A stretch of 64,000 nt of DNA from Pseudomonas karstica (GCF_009707515.1 NZ_WLYI01000016.1:1-64000); one strand, 5' to 3'. Positions 42,753 to 52,515 are shown, counted from the first letter of the stretch. The notes: a model not told the origin generated them from the letters alone. A program made the numbers and translations.

Positions 42753-44930
42753 ATGAGCTTCGGCGCCGATGAAGAAATCCTTCAGGATTTCCTTGTAGAG
42801 GCCGGCGAAATTTTAGAGCAACTGTCCGAACAACTGATCGAGCTGGAAAGCCGACCGGATGATGCGAACCTGCTCAATGCAATTTTTCGCGGTTTTCACA
42901 CTGTAAAAGGGGGCGCCGGCTTCCTCCAACTCCATGAACTGGTGGAGTGCTGCCACATCGCCGAGAACGTGTTCGACATCCTGCGCAAGGGTGAGCGGCA
43001 CGTCGACTCGGAATTGATGGACGTAATTCTCGAAGCGTTGGACTCGGTCAATGGCATGTTCAATGAAGTGCGCGAGCGTGCACCGGTCACGGCAGCCACT
43101 CCACAACTGTTGGCGGCCCTGGCGCGACTGGCTGAACCGGCGGCCAATGTGCCTGTCGCTGCGCCTGTTGCCGAGCCTGCCGGAGATGTCACCGACAGCG
43201 AATTCGAACAACTGCTGGATTCGCTGAATGCCATCAAGGCCCAGGCCGAGGTGCCAGTGGCCGTCACTGCGACCACCAGTGAAGACATCACCGACGCCGA
43301 GTTCGAATCCTTGCTCGACCAGTTGCACGGCAAGGGCCAGTTTGCCCCGGATGCCGTGGCCGCTGCACCAGTGCCTGCCGCGCCGGTAGAGCCTGCCAGC
43401 AATGAAATCACCGATGACGAATTTGAAGCACTGCTGGATCAGTTGCATGGCAAAGGCTCGTTTGCCGTTGATGCTCTGCCAGAAGTCGCTGCGGTTGCTG
43501 CGCCAGTTGCTTTAGTTGCCAGCGCCGCACCGGCCGGCGATGGACTTATTTCTGATCACGAATTTGAAGCCTTGCTCGATGAGCTGCACGGCAAGGGTAA
43601 GTTCACCGACGTCGCGCCTGCCGCGCTGCCAGCCACCTCGGCTGTTGTCACCAAGGCTCCGGTGGCTGCCGCCAAGGCCGCTGCGCCAGTGGCCGCCAAG
43701 CCCGTGCCGGCTCCCGCCCGGGCGCCTGCCTCGGCGCCGGACAAGCAACCGGTCAGCGAAGCCGAGACCACCGTGCGGGTCGATACCGCACGCCTGGACG
43801 ACATCATGAACATGGTCGGCGAATTGGTGCTGGTGCGTAACCGTCTGGTACGCCTGGGGCTCAACAGCGGCGATGAAGCCATGCAAAAGGCTGTGTCGAA
43901 CCTCGACGTGGTTACCGCCGACCTGCAAACCGCGGTGATGAAGACCCGAATGCAGCCGATCAAGAAAGTCTTCGGCCGCTTCCCGCGCCTGGTTCGTGAC
44001 CTGGCACGCCAGTTGAAAAAAGAGATCAACCTGGAGCTGGTGGGTGAAGAAACCGATCTCGACAAAAACCTCGTCGAGGCCCTGGCCGACCCGCTGGTCC
44101 ACTTGGTGCGCAACGCCGTCGATCACGGTGTCGAAACCCCCGAAGAACGTGAAGCGGCGGGCAAGCCCCGTGGCGGTAAAGTGATTCTGGCGGCGGAACA
44201 GGAAGGCGATCATATCCTGCTGTCCATCACCGATGACGGCAAAGGCATGGACCCGAATATCCTGCGAGCCATCGCGGTCAAGCGTGGGGTGATGGACAAG
44301 GATGCCGCTGATCGCCTGAGCGATACCGAGTGCTACAACCTGATCTTCGCGCCGGGTTTCTCCACCAAGACCGAGATTTCCGATGTGTCCGGCCGTGGCG
44401 TGGGCATGGACGTGGTGAAGACCAAGATCAGCCAGCTCAACGGTTCGATCAATATCTACTCGACCAAGGGCCAGGGCTCGAAGATCGTCATCAAGGTGCC
44501 GTTGACCCTGGCGATCATGCCGACCCTGATGGTGATGCTGGGCAATCAGGCGTTCGCTTTCCCGCTGGTCAACGTCAATGAGATCTTCCACCTCGACCTG
44601 TCGCGCACCAACGTGGTGGACGGCCAGGAAGTGGTGATCGTGCGCGACAAGGCACTGCCACTGTTTTATCTCAAACGCTGGCTGGTGGCGTCGGCCAAGC
44701 ATGAAGAGCAGCGCGAAGGCCACGTGGTGATCCTTTCCGTGGGCACCCAGCGCATCGGCTTTGTGGTCGATCAACTGGTGGGCCAGGAAGAAGTAGTCAT
44801 CAAGCCTTTGGGCAAAATGCTGCAGGGGACCCCGGGCATGTCGGGTGCGACCATCACCGGTGACGGGCGGATCGCGCTGATTCTCGATGTCCCGAGCATG
44901 CTCAAGCATTACGCCGCGCGGCGTATTTGA
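42753..44930 (+). CDS. cheA: chemotaxis histidine kinase CheA
   Basis: 725-residue kinase. P1 Hpt domain at 1-110 with phospho-His49 ([15 protein letters not shown]). No P2 CheY-binding domain is visible; instead residues 131-340 are an Ala/Pro-rich linker carrying four DEFEALL-type repeats (146-158, 179-197, 219-237, 266-284). P3 dimerisation starts near 341 ([19 protein letters not shown]). P4 HATPase ([33 protein letters not shown]) and P5 CheW-like domain follow. It phosphorylates CheY and CheB. Confidence 0.96.
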   Translation: MSFGADEEILQDFLVEAGEILEQLSEQLIELESRPDDANLLNAIFRGFHTVKGGAGFLQLHELVECCHIAENVFDILRKGERHVDSELMDVILEALDSVNGMFNEVRERAPVTAATPQLLAALARLAEPAANVPVAAPVAEPAGDVTDSEFEQLLDSLNAIKAQAEVPVAVTATTSEDITDAEFESLLDQLHGKGQFAPDAVAAAPVPAAPVEPASNEITDDEFEALLDQLHGKGSFAVDALPEVAAVAAPVALVASAAPAGDGLISDHEFEALLDELHGKGKFTDVAPAALPATSAVVTKAPVAAAKAAAPVAAKPVPAPARAPASAPDKQPVSEAETTVRVDTARLDDIMNMVGELVLVRNRLVRLGLNSGDEAMQKAVSNLDVVTADLQTAVMKTRMQPIKKVFGRFPRLVRDLARQLKKEINLELVGEETDLDKNLVEALADPLVHLVRNAVDHGVETPEEREAAGKPRGGKVILAAEQEGDHILLSITDDGKGMDPNILRAIAVKRGVMDKDAADRLSDTECYNLIFAPGFSTKTEISDVSGRGVGMDVVKTKISQLNGSINIYSTKGQGSKIVIKVPLTLAIMPTLMVMLGNQAFAFPLVNVNEIFHLDLSRTNVVDGQEVVIVRDKALPLFYLKRWLVASAKHEEQREGHVVILSVGTQRIGFVVDQLVGQEEVVIKPLGKMLQGTPGMSGATITGDGRIALILDVPSMLKHYAARRI

Positions 44931-44980
44931 TTCTGGTGGGGTTTGGGCGGTCATTGCCCGACCCACTTAACGGAGTGTTT

Positions 44981-46105
44981 ATGGTAGTCAAGGTCCTGGT
45001 AGTGGACGATTCGGGTTTCTTCCGCCGCCGCGTCTCGGAAATTCTTTCAGCCGATTCCAATATCCAGGTGGTCGGTACGGCCACCAATGGCAAAGAGGCG
45101 ATTGATCAGGCCCTGGCCCTCAAGCCGGACGTGATCACCATGGACTACGAGATGCCGATGATGGACGGCATCACGGCGGTGCGGCATATCATGCAGCGCT
45201 GCCCGACCCCGGTGTTGATGTTTTCCTCGCTGACCCACGAAGGCGCCCGGGTAACCCTGGATGCGCTGGACGCCGGCGCGGTGGACTTCCTGCCGAAGAA
45301 CTTCGAAGACATCTCGCGTAACCCGGAAAAGGTCAAGCAACTGCTTTGCGAAAAGGTGCACAGCATCTCTGGCAGCAACCGCAGTAGCTTCAGGGCGTCT
45401 GCGCCGGCTCCGGTGGTCGCGCCGGCTGTGGTGCCGAGCACGTTCGGGCGTCCGGCGCCTGTACCGGTTGCGCGTCCTGCGGTAGCGCCGGCCCGTGCGC
45501 CCGCACCTGTACCCGGCCCTCATTCGTCCGCGCCCAAGCGAAAAGCCTACAAGCTGGTCGCTATCGGCACCTCCACCGGTGGCCCGGTAGCCCTGCAACG
45601 TGTACTGACTCAACTGCCAGCCAACTTCCCGGCCCCCATCGTGTTGATCCAACATATGCCCGCGGCGTTCACCAAGGCATTCGCCGAGCGCCTGGACAAG
45701 CTGTGCCGCATCAGCGTCAAGGAAGCCGAGGATGGCGATATCCTGCGCCCAGGCCTGGCGCTGCTGGCTCCCGGCGGCAAGCAAATGATGATTGATAGCC
45801 GTGGCGCAGTGAAAATCCTGCCGGGTGATGAGCGCCTGAACTACAAGCCGTGCGTGGATATCACTTTCGGTTCTGCCGCCAGATCCTATGGAGACAAAGT
45901 CCTGGCGGTGGTGCTCACCGGCATGGGTGCCGATGGTCGTGAAGGCGCACGCCTGCTCAAGCAGGGTGGCAGTGCGATCTGGGCCCAGGATGAAGCCAGT
46001 TGTGTGATCTATGGCATGCCCATGGCTATCGTCAAGGCCGGCCTGGCTGATGCGGTCTACACCCTGGACGACATCGGCAAACACCTGGTGGAGGCCTGCC
46101 ACTGA
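44981..46105 (+). CDS. cheB: protein-glutamate methylesterase CheB
   Basis: 374-residue receptor demethylase/deamidase. Receiver domain with Asp55 ([13 protein letters not shown]). A Pro/Ala-rich linker (about 145-185) leads to the methylesterase domain, with active-site Ser in GTSTGGP, His in [16 protein letters not shown], and Asp in [14 protein letters not shown]. The ATG at 44981 follows CGGAG; the in-frame start at 44927 overlaps cheA. It ends with a TGATG overlap into motC. Confidence 0.95.
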   Translation: MVVKVLVVDDSGFFRRRVSEILSADSNIQVVGTATNGKEAIDQALALKPDVITMDYEMPMMDGITAVRHIMQRCPTPVLMFSSLTHEGARVTLDALDAGAVDFLPKNFEDISRNPEKVKQLLCEKVHSISGSNRSSFRASAPAPVVAPAVVPSTFGRPAPVPVARPAVAPARAPAPVPGPHSSAPKRKAYKLVAIGTSTGGPVALQRVLTQLPANFPAPIVLIQHMPAAFTKAFAERLDKLCRISVKEAEDGDILRPGLALLAPGGKQMMIDSRGAVKILPGDERLNYKPCVDITFGSAARSYGDKVLAVVLTGMGADGREGARLLKQGGSAIWAQDEASCVIYGMPMAIVKAGLADAVYTLDDIGKHLVEACH

Positions 46106-46845
46106 TGGATGTGTTGAGCCTGATTGGCATCATCATGGCGTTCGTCGCCATTATCGGTGGCAACTACCTCGAAGGCGGGCACCTCGGCGCCCTGGCCAAC
46201 GGCCCGGCGGCGCTGATCGTGATCGGCGGTACTGTGGGCGCGGCGTTGTTGCAATCGCCCATGAGCTCGTTCAAGCGCGCCATGCAAATCCTGGTATGGA
46301 TCCTTTTTCCACCCCGTGTCGACTTGGCCGGCGGCATCGATCGCGTGGTCAACTGGAGCCTGACGGCCCGCAAGGAAGGCCTGCTGGGCCTGGAAGGCGT
46401 AGCCGACGCCGAACCAGACAGCTACGCCCGCAAAGGCCTGCAATTGCTGGTAGACGGTGCCGAACCGGAAGCCATCCGCAGCATTCTGGAGGTGGACTTC
46501 TATACCCAGGAAAGCCGCGATATCAACGCTGCCAAATTCTTTGAGAGCATGGGCGGTTACGCGCCGACCATCGGTATTATCGGCGCGGTCATGGGCCTGA
46601 TCCACGTGATGGGCAACCTGGCCGATCCGTCGCAATTGGGCAGTGGCATTGCCGTGGCGTTCGTCGCCACCATCTACGGCGTGGCCAGTGCCAACCTGGT
46701 GCTGTTGCCGATAGCCAGCAAGCTCAAGTCCATCGCCATGCGCCAGTCCCGTTATCGCGAGATGTTGCTTGAAGGCATCTTGTCGATTGCCGAGGGCGAG
46801 AACCCGCGGTCCATCGAATTGAAGCTCCAGGGCTTCATGGATTGA
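46105..46845 (+). CDS. motC: flagellar stator protein MotC (MotA family)
   Basis: 246-residue inner-membrane stator subunit. Hydrophobic helices at about 3-20, 30-48, 152-172 and 184-205, with the conserved PTIGIIGAVMGLIHVMGNL segment. Pseudomonads have two stators, MotAB and MotCD; the place after cheB identifies this as MotC. It overlaps the cheB stop by one base. A REPIN separates it from motD. Confidence 0.94.
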   Translation: MDVLSLIGIIMAFVAIIGGNYLEGGHLGALANGPAALIVIGGTVGAALLQSPMSSFKRAMQILVWILFPPRVDLAGGIDRVVNWSLTARKEGLLGLEGVADAEPDSYARKGLQLLVDGAEPEAIRSILEVDFYTQESRDINAAKFFESMGGYAPTIGIIGAVMGLIHVMGNLADPSQLGSGIAVAFVATIYGVASANLVLLPIASKLKSIAMRQSRYREMLLEGILSIAEGENPRSIELKLQGFMD

Positions 46846-46866
46846 TGGGAATGAGCATTTGCCTCT

Positions 46867-46968
46867 CTGTAGGAGCGAGCTTGCTCGCGAAGGTCGTGAA
46901 CGATAACGCGGGTTTACCGGTTAAACGCGGCGTTCTCGGGTTTTTCGCGAGTAAGCTCACTCCTGCAG
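46867..46968. repeat. REPIN between motC and motD
   Basis: CTGTAGGAGCGAGCTTGCTC at the left and its near-complement ending GAGTAAGCTCACTCCTGCAG at the right flank a stretch of about 55 bases. Each end forms a small hairpin of its own (CGAGC/GCTCG at left). This is the common TGTAGGAGCGAGC element of fluorescent pseudomonads, and its inner sequence (GGTCGTGAACGATAACGCGG) resembles the inverted copy at 62204-62304. Confidence 0.9.
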
Positions 46969-46996
46969 GTGATTCCTTTTTTGGAGGTGATCGCCT

Positions 46997-47884
46997 GTGA
47001 GCCGTCGCCGCCGCGAGCCTGAAGAACACGTCAACCATGAGCGCTGGCTGGTGTCCTACGCCGACTTCATCACGCTGCTGTTCGCGTTTTTCGTGGTGAT
47101 GTACTCCATCTCATCGATCAACGAAGGCAAATACAAGGTTATTTCCGAAGCGTTGGTGGGGGTGTTCAGCGACTCGGACCGTGCGCTCAAGCCGATTCCC
47201 ATCGGTGACGAGCGACCCAGGACCGTGACCCCGGCCAAGCCTCTGGTCAAGGACAGCGATGAAACCGACGCTGGCATCAGTGGTGCCAGCGACCCGCTGA
47301 AAAGCATTGCCGACGACATCAGCGCAGCGTTTGGCGACCTCATCAGCTCCAACCAGATGACCGTGCGCGGCAACGAGTTGTGGGTCGAGATCGAACTCAA
47401 CTCCAGCCTCTTGTTCGCCAGTGCCGATGCCATGCCCAGCGACCAGGCCTTCACCATCATCGACAAGGTGGCGGCGATCTTGAAACCCTTCGACAACCCG
47501 ATCCACGTCGAGGGCTTTACCGATAACCTGCCCATCCGCACGGCGCAGTACCCCACCAACTGGGAGCTGTCGTCGGCACGTTCGGCAAGCATTGTCCGCA
47601 TGCTGGCGATGCAAGGCGTAAACCCCGGGCGTCTGGCGTCGGTGGGTTATGGCGAGTTCCAGCCGGTGGCCAATAACGCCACCGTGGAAGGGCGTGCGCG
47701 CAACCGGCGAGTGGTGTTGGTGGTGTCGCGCAACCTCGATGTGCGCCGCAGCCTGACCGGCACCGGTACTGCCAATGCGCGACCGGATGCCGCATTGAAA
47801 CGGGCTGGCACACAAACTGCACCGCCCCCCGTAAAGCCGCTGGTACGTGAGAGCGCCGTCAATTCTCCGTCACCGGTTCTATAA
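46997..47884 (+). CDS. motD: flagellar stator protein MotD (MotB family)
   Basis: 295-residue stator subunit. A single membrane helix near residues 18-38 contains the proton-channel Asp in WLVSYADFITLLFAFFVVMY. The OmpA-like peptidoglycan-binding domain follows at about 140-250 (VEGFTDNLPIRTAQYPTNWE, LSSARSASIVRML, GRARNRRVVLVVS). A GTG start follows GGAGG with nine bases of spacing. The C-terminal tail is Pro/Thr-rich. It pairs with motC. Confidence 0.94.
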   Translation: MSRRRREPEEHVNHERWLVSYADFITLLFAFFVVMYSISSINEGKYKVISEALVGVFSDSDRALKPIPIGDERPRTVTPAKPLVKDSDETDAGISGASDPLKSIADDISAAFGDLISSNQMTVRGNELWVEIELNSSLLFASADAMPSDQAFTIIDKVAAILKPFDNPIHVEGFTDNLPIRTAQYPTNWELSSARSASIVRMLAMQGVNPGRLASVGYGEFQPVANNATVEGRARNRRVVLVVSRNLDVRRSLTGTGTANARPDAALKRAGTQTAPPPVKPLVRESAVNSPSPVL

Positions 47885-47934
47885 CCCGTCCTATTTCTCG
47901 GTCGAGCCAACGCCAGCCGGGAGGAACAATCCGA

Positions 47935-48723
47935 ATGAGAGTCTGGGCAGTTGCCAATCAAAAGGGTGGAGTCGGCAAGACCACCACTTCCATCGCCTTA
48001 GCCGGCTTGCTGGCCGAGGCGGGCAAGCGTGTGGTCGTGGTTGACCTCGACCCCCACGGCTCCATGACCAGCTATTTCGGCTACGACCCGGATGCGCTGG
48101 AGCACAGCGGCTACGACCTGTTTCTGCACAAGGGCAGCGTGCCCGACGGCTTGCCCGGGCAACTGCTGCTGCCCACCAGCAACGAGGCGATTTCCCTGTT
48201 GCCTTCCAGTACCGCCCTGGCCACCCTTGAGCGCCAGTCGCCGGGGCAGAACGGCCTGGGCCTGGTGATTGCCAAGAGCCTGGCGCAACTGTGGAAAGAG
48301 TTCGACTACGCGATCATCGACAGCCCGCCGCTACTGGGTGTGCTGATGGTCAACGCCTTGGCGGCCAGCCAGCAATTGGTGATTCCGGTGCAGACCGAAC
48401 ACCTGGCGGTCAAAGGCCTGGAGCGGATGATCAGTACCCTGGCGATGATCAACCGTTCGCGCAAACAGACGCTGGCGTTCAGCATTGTCCCCACTTTGTT
48501 CGACCGCCGCACCCAGGCGTCCCTCGGCACCTTGCGCGTGTTGCGCGATGCCTATCCTGAGACCATCTGGCAAGGCTACATTCCGGTGGACACGCGTCTG
48601 CGGGATGCCAGCCGAGCGGGGTTGGCGCCGTCGCAGTTCGACGGTAAAAGCCGTGCCGTGCTGGCGTATCGGGCGTTGCTCAAGCACCTGTTGTCCCAGC
48701 AGCTTGTGGCGCAGGTGGCATGA
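47935..48723 (+). CDS. parC: ParA-family ATPase, ParC-like chemotaxis positioning protein
   Basis: 262-residue ParA/MinD-type ATPase. Deviant Walker A NQKGGVGKTTT at residues 8-18, followed by VVDLDPHGSMTSYFG and IIDSPPLLGVLMVNAL. No DNA-binding or parB neighbour is present, so it is not a plasmid partition gene. Its place in the chemotaxis operon beside a CheW-like gene matches ParC, which keeps chemotaxis arrays at the pole in Vibrio and pseudomonads. Its stop overlaps a 30-codon ORF. Confidence 0.85.
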   Translation: MRVWAVANQKGGVGKTTTSIALAGLLAEAGKRVVVVDLDPHGSMTSYFGYDPDALEHSGYDLFLHKGSVPDGLPGQLLLPTSNEAISLLPSSTALATLERQSPGQNGLGLVIAKSLAQLWKEFDYAIIDSPPLLGVLMVNALAASQQLVIPVQTEHLAVKGLERMISTLAMINRSRKQTLAFSIVPTLFDRRTQASLGTLRVLRDAYPETIWQGYIPVDTRLRDASRAGLAPSQFDGKSRAVLAYRALLKHLLSQQLVAQVA

Positions 48724-48812
48724 TGATGACTGTGCATTCAAGTCTGCGGGCCCCCAGGCCGATAACCTTTGCATACACGGTGACCGGGGCCTGCGCGTGG
48801 GCATACAGATGA
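48720..48812 (+). CDS. 30-codon ORF bridging parC and parP by ATGA overlaps
   Basis: Starts with three ATG codons, the first overlapping the parC stop (ATGA, 48720-48723). Its TGA stop at 48810-48812 overlaps the parP ATG (48809-48812). The peptide would be MMMTVHSSLRAPRPITFAYT followed by 10 residues. It may be a coupling leader rather than a functional peptide. parP itself has no clear Shine-Dalgarno, which makes translational coupling plausible. It was too short for standard gene callers and may not be translated. Confidence 0.45.
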   Translation: MMMTVHSSLRAPRPITFAYTVTGACAWAYR

Positions 48813-49600
48813 GTCGTCCTGTCGATCTCAAGAGCCGGCCGCAGTTGGCGCTGGAGTCCTACCTGGACGCCTTGCTGCAGGACGCGACCGAGGAGCAACT
48901 GCCGGAGCCGATCCTGGTTCTGGATGAAGTGATTGAGCCAGAAAACACGTTGGACGAGTTTCAGTTGGCGGTACTGGAAGAGCAGGTCCGTGATGCGCGG
49001 GTAGTGATACCGGCCCGGGAACCTGTTCAATCTGGAGCACTGGCTGCACCTGTGGTGGTCGAGCCCGTGGTGGACGTTCACCTGCCGCCGAGCATCACGC
49101 CGCCACCGGTGGAGCGTGACGGTCGCCCTGTGTGGGCAGCCGAGCCATTTGAATGCCTGCTGTTCGACGTGGCCGGGCTGACCCTGGCTGTGCCGCTGGT
49201 GTGCCTGGGCTCGATCTACTCCCTGCAAGGCCAGGAGTTGACGCCGCTGTTTGGCCAGCCCGAATGGTTCCTCGGGATCCTGCCGAGCCAGCAGGGCAAC
49301 TTGAAGGTGCTCGACACCGCGCGCTGGGTCATGCCCGAGCGTTATCGCAATGATCTGCGCCAGGGCCTGCAATACGTGATCTCGGTCCAGGGCTACGAGT
49401 GGGGGTTGGCAGTGCATCAAGTCAGCCGCTCGTTGCGCCTGGACCCCAACCAAATCAAATGGCGCAGCCACCGTGGCCAACGGCCGTGGCTGGCGGGCAC
49501 CGTGATCGAACACATGTGCGCCTTGTTGGATGTTGCCGAACTGGCGGAGCTGATAGCCAGTGGCGCAGTAAAAGATAGGCCGCTTAACCAACGTACTTGA
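48809..49600 (+). CDS. parP: CheW-domain protein, ParP-like
   Basis: 263 residues. The N-terminal half (1-115) is acidic and Pro/Val-rich with no clear fold. The C-terminal half (about 118-250) is a degenerate CheW domain (FECLLFDVAGLTLAVPLVCL, GILPSQQGNLKVLDTARWVM). In Vibrio, ParP joins ParC to chemotaxis arrays through CheA. No strong ribosome-binding site precedes the ATG at 48809, but the upstream frame has no better start. It lies between the parC-like gene and cheW. Confidence 0.82.
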   Translation: MSRPVDLKSRPQLALESYLDALLQDATEEQLPEPILVLDEVIEPENTLDEFQLAVLEEQVRDARVVIPAREPVQSGALAAPVVVEPVVDVHLPPSITPPPVERDGRPVWAAEPFECLLFDVAGLTLAVPLVCLGSIYSLQGQELTPLFGQPEWFLGILPSQQGNLKVLDTARWVMPERYRNDLRQGLQYVISVQGYEWGLAVHQVSRSLRLDPNQIKWRSHRGQRPWLAGTVIEHMCALLDVAELAELIASGAVKDRPLNQRT

Positions 49601-49677
49601 ACAAGAGTGAGCAACACCTTTGTGCTGCTTAGAGAGAACACACACCGTTTGCAACGGTTTTTGAAGGGGTCAGGGGT

Positions 49678-50160
49678 ATGAACAAGTCAGCGTCCGCACA
49701 AAGTCTGGATGATCCAATCCTGCAATGGGTGACCTTCAAACTGGACAACGAGTCCTACGGCATCAACGTGATGCGCGTGCAGGAAGTGCTGCGCTACACC
49801 GAAATTGCCCCGGTACCGGGCGCGCCGAGCTACGTGCTGGGTATCATCAACCTGCGCGGTAATGTCGTTACCGTGATCGACACCCGCCAGCGTTTTGGCC
49901 TGGTGCCGACCGAAGTCAACGACAACACTCGCATCGTGATCATCGAAGCCGACAGGCAAGTGGTCGGGATCATGGTCGACAGCGTGGCCGAAGTGGTTTA
50001 CTTGCGCCAATCGGAAGTCGAGACAGCGCCGAACGTCGGCAATGAAGAGTCGGCCAAGTTCATCCAGGGCGTGTGCAACAAGAACGGCGAACTGCTGATT
50101 CTGGTTGAGATGGACAAGATGATGAGCGAAGAAGAATGGCTGGATGTGGAGAATATCTGA
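49678..50160 (+). CDS. cheW: chemotaxis coupling protein CheW
   Basis: 160-residue coupling protein linking chemoreceptors to CheA. Two SH3-like subdomains are visible: LQWVTFKLDNESYGINVMRV, QEVLRYTEIAPVPGAPSYVL and INLRGNVVTVIDTRQRFGL. GAAGGGG precedes the ATG. It sits 77 bases after parP and abuts the next gene directly. Confidence 0.96.
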   Translation: MNKSASAQSLDDPILQWVTFKLDNESYGINVMRVQEVLRYTEIAPVPGAPSYVLGIINLRGNVVTVIDTRQRFGLVPTEVNDNTRIVIIEADRQVVGIMVDSVAEVVYLRQSEVETAPNVGNEESAKFIQGVCNKNGELLILVEMDKMMSEEEWLDVENI

Positions 50161-50556
50161 TTGATTCTTGAGCTGGCGGTGATCGTCCTGGCCATCCTGT
50201 GGCTCGGGACCCTGGGCTTTTTGCTGCGCTACATGCGCCAGCAGCGCGTATTGGCCCTGCAACAGGCCGAGCGTGATGCGGTGCATGACCGGCGCATCGT
50301 GGAGTTGGCCAAGCGGGTCGACCATTACCAGCAGAGTGCGGTGCGGGTTGGGGACGATGTGCACGAACTGCGCTCGATCCTGACGCCCTTGCCGGACAAA
50401 CTGGCGGCGCTTGAACAGCGGGACCCCTCGAACCTGTCCTTTGCCCAGGCGGCCAAGCTGGTGGGCATGGGCGCCACGGTGGATGAGCTGACGCAGTCTT
50501 GTGGGTTGACCCAGGCTGAGGCGCAGTTGATGAGCAAGTTGCACAAGAGCAGTTGA
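50161..50556 (+). CDS. DUF2802-family protein
   Basis: 131 residues. One N-terminal membrane helix (about 3-22, LELAVIVLAILWLGTLGFLL), a helical, Arg/Gln-rich middle, and a C-terminal helical segment (FAQAAKLVGMGATVDELTQS) ending in a helix-turn-helix-like stretch, as in DUF2802 proteins next to cheW in pseudomonads. Function is unknown. It begins with TTG right after the cheW stop, so translation is probably coupled. It ends the chemotaxis run and faces the minus-strand genes. Confidence 0.8.
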   Translation: MILELAVIVLAILWLGTLGFLLRYMRQQRVLALQQAERDAVHDRRIVELAKRVDHYQQSAVRVGDDVHELRSILTPLPDKLAALEQRDPSNLSFAQAAKLVGMGATVDELTQSCGLTQAEAQLMSKLHKSS

Positions 50557-50561
50557 GAGCT

Positions 50562-50585
50562 GCGAGCTTGAAGCCTACAGCTCGC
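50562..50585. terminator. possible shared terminator between convergent genes
   Basis: GCGAGCT (50562-50568) pairs with AGCTCGC (50579-50585) across a 10-base loop, between the ends of the DUF2802 gene and the minus-strand fhlB-like gene. There is no T tract on either side, so efficiency is doubtful. Confidence 0.35.
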
Positions 50586-50910
50586 CTCTGCTGCCCCTCT
50601 GCGTCACATCCCGCTCCATCGGCCCTGCATCAGGGTCGTACCCCACCGGAAATTTGCCCTTTAACGTCCATGCAAACGCAATGATCTCGGCGATGGTCCG
50701 GTACAACTCTTGCGGAATACTGTCGCCCAGTTCCATGCGTGCCAGTAATTTGACCAGCTCGGGGTTTTCATAAATCGGCACTTCATGTTCCCGTGCCAGT
50801 TTCAGGATGGCTTCGGCCAGGGCGTCGTCGCCCTTGGCGGTCAGGGTCGGGGCTGCTTGGCCGTCGTATTTGAGGGCGATGGCCTGGCGGGGCAGGTTGG
50901 GAGTTTTCAT
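50575..50910 (-). CDS. stand-alone FlhB C-terminal-domain homologue (FhlB-like)
   Basis: 111-residue cytoplasmic protein matching only the C-terminal domain of FlhB/YscU. Its AIALKYD, LAKG-like TAKGDD and VPIYENPELVKLLARMELGD align with AVALKYD, LLAKGSD and VLLLESPELARSIFYSTELE of the flhB product. No membrane region and no NPTH cleavage motif are present; the protein starts just where FlhB is cut. It overlaps the upstream FliK-like gene by 4 bases and probably works with it. Confidence 0.85.
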   Translation of the reverse strand: MKTPNLPRQAIALKYDGQAAPTLTAKGDDALAEAILKLAREHEVPIYENPELVKLLARMELGDSIPQELYRTIAEIIAFAWTLKGKFPVGYDPDAGPMERDVTQRGSRGEL

Positions 50911-52484
50911 GCGGTTTCATCCACCCAGCGTTGATCAAGCCCGGTTTTCGGACCCTGGGGCGGTGAGCCAAGGTGGCAATCCAGGTCGCCGACGTTGAGC
51001 CCCGAGGCTACCAGGCGTTCGCGCAGGTTGCCCAAGTGGCTTTCGATCAGGCTGGCGGTGTAGGGGCGGGTGGCCCACAGCTGGCTGGAGAGTTTGCCCT
51101 GGCTCAATTGCGCCTGGACCTGCAATGGCCCCAGGGGCTCCATGTCGAAGGCCAGGTCTACGCGCCAAAGCATTTGCCTGGGTTCCTTGTTGGTCTTGTG
51201 TTCGGGTTGCTCTTTGTCCGGCGCAGGTTCTTCGCGCTGGAACTTGACTTGAAGCGGCACAATGTCTTGCAAGGTGCGCATCGGGATTTCCAGTTGCCAG
51301 GTAGTCAGCAGTTTGCCGTCGGCGGTGGTGCCGGTTTGTTCCAGGCTCGATAACTGATGGCTTTGCAGTCGGGAAATGGCCCCGGCGGCCAGGCGCAGCA
51401 GGTTTTCCAGGCTGCTTTCGCCTTCCAGGCGCTGCATCAGTCGCTCCGGCAAGGGGAAGGCGGCGGGCGTGGTGCGGGCGCCGACCTGGCCGAGGGTGCC
51501 CAACGGGCTACGTACGAAGTTGGGGAGCACCTGGGCCAGGGTGTTGGCGGCGAGAATGGCATTGAGGTTGGTCGCCGGGGGCAAGGTGGGCAGCAATTGC
51601 GCCACCAGACGCAGCAGGCTGCCTTTCATGTCGGGTGGCGCAAGCAGCGGGTTTTGCCCTGCCAGCAGCTTGGCTTCGAGGAATACGCCGCTGTTTTGCA
51701 GCGATTGGGCCAGGCCCTTGGGGGTGGTGACTTGCGCCAGGTCTGGCAGGCTTGAGAGCAGGCGTTGCACGGCAGCCCGCAGCTCGGTCGAAGTCTGGTC
51801 GCTGGTTGGCAAGCTTTGCAAGGCGTTGAACAAACCCTCCAAAGACCCCTGGCGGCTTTGCTGGGTGGAGAGTTGTTGCGTGATGGCCAACAGCTCCTGA
51901 CGACCGCTCAATGGCACAAAGCTCAAGGTCTGGGCGTTCTGGACCACGGCGCTGAGCAAACTGCCCACGCGCAACGGTTGCGGGCTCTCGATTGCCAGGG
52001 TACTACCGCTCATGGCGCTGTTGAGCACACTCACCAGGGCGCGGTAGAGCGTCGCCTGGCCGGCGCCTTGGGGCAGCGCTTGGGTGGTGATCACCTTGCC
52101 CTGCAGCAGGGTACCCACCGGTAATTGGTGGGTATCGATGCGGGTCAGGGTGGCCACCGTGGAGCTGAGGGCTTGTTGCAGGCTGATGGTCAGGTTGCCC
52201 GAGGGCGCCTGGCTCACCGCTACATTGCTGCCCAAGGCCAGTGGCTGATTGCTGGAGGCCTGGATCAGGGTCTGGCGTCCCCCTTCGAGGGTCAACTTGA
52301 GCAATAACTGAAAGGTGTCGCCGCCTTGCTTGAGGGCCAGCACCTCGGCATTCGCGGTTTTCCCGGGACCAATCAGTCCTGTCTGGGGCTCCAGCAGTTT
52401 CAACAGTTCACTCACTGGCGCAGCAGGGCGAGGCGCGGCCGGTGGTGTCGGGGGAAGCACTGGGAGGTTGATGTCACCGGTCAT
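50907..52484 (-). CDS. second FliK-like hook-length control family protein
   Basis: 525 residues. The N-terminal start [20 protein letters not shown] is chosen over an upstream in-frame ATG at 52535. The bulk is Leu/Gln/Ser-rich and helical. The C-terminal region (about 430-520) is FliK-like: [20 protein letters not shown], then [20 protein letters not shown], compared with IQLQPAELGRLDIRVNI and SGRLREMFVQQGM in the fliK product. It overlaps the FlhB-C-like gene by 4 bases. It is divergent from ccmA and not next to flagellar structural genes. Confidence 0.78.
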   Translation of the reverse strand: MTGDINLPVLPPTPPAAPRPAAPVSELLKLLEPQTGLIGPGKTANAEVLALKQGGDTFQLLLKLTLEGGRQTLIQASSNQPLALGSNVAVSQAPSGNLTISLQQALSSTVATLTRIDTHQLPVGTLLQGKVITTQALPQGAGQATLYRALVSVLNSAMSGSTLAIESPQPLRVGSLLSAVVQNAQTLSFVPLSGRQELLAITQQLSTQQSRQGSLEGLFNALQSLPTSDQTSTELRAAVQRLLSSLPDLAQVTTPKGLAQSLQNSGVFLEAKLLAGQNPLLAPPDMKGSLLRLVAQLLPTLPPATNLNAILAANTLAQVLPNFVRSPLGTLGQVGARTTPAAFPLPERLMQRLEGESSLENLLRLAAGAISRLQSHQLSSLEQTGTTADGKLLTTWQLEIPMRTLQDIVPLQVKFQREEPAPDKEQPEHKTNKEPRQMLWRVDLAFDMEPLGPLQVQAQLSQGKLSSQLWATRPYTASLIESHLGNLRERLVASGLNVGDLDCHLGSPPQGPKTGLDQRWVDETA

Positions 52485-52515
52485 TGCGGGCGCCGTCTCA
52501 AGGGAAATTGCCCTC

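Noticed and set aside
43512..44966. 484-codon minus-strand ORF opposite cheA
   Set aside because: It is antisense to an intact cheA with clear domains. High-GC codon bias opens such shadow frames.
47935..48723. Plasmid partition gene or integrated plasmid
   Set aside because: The ParA-like gene lies between motD and a CheW-like gene without parB, parS-like sites or replication genes. A chemotaxis ParC role fits better.
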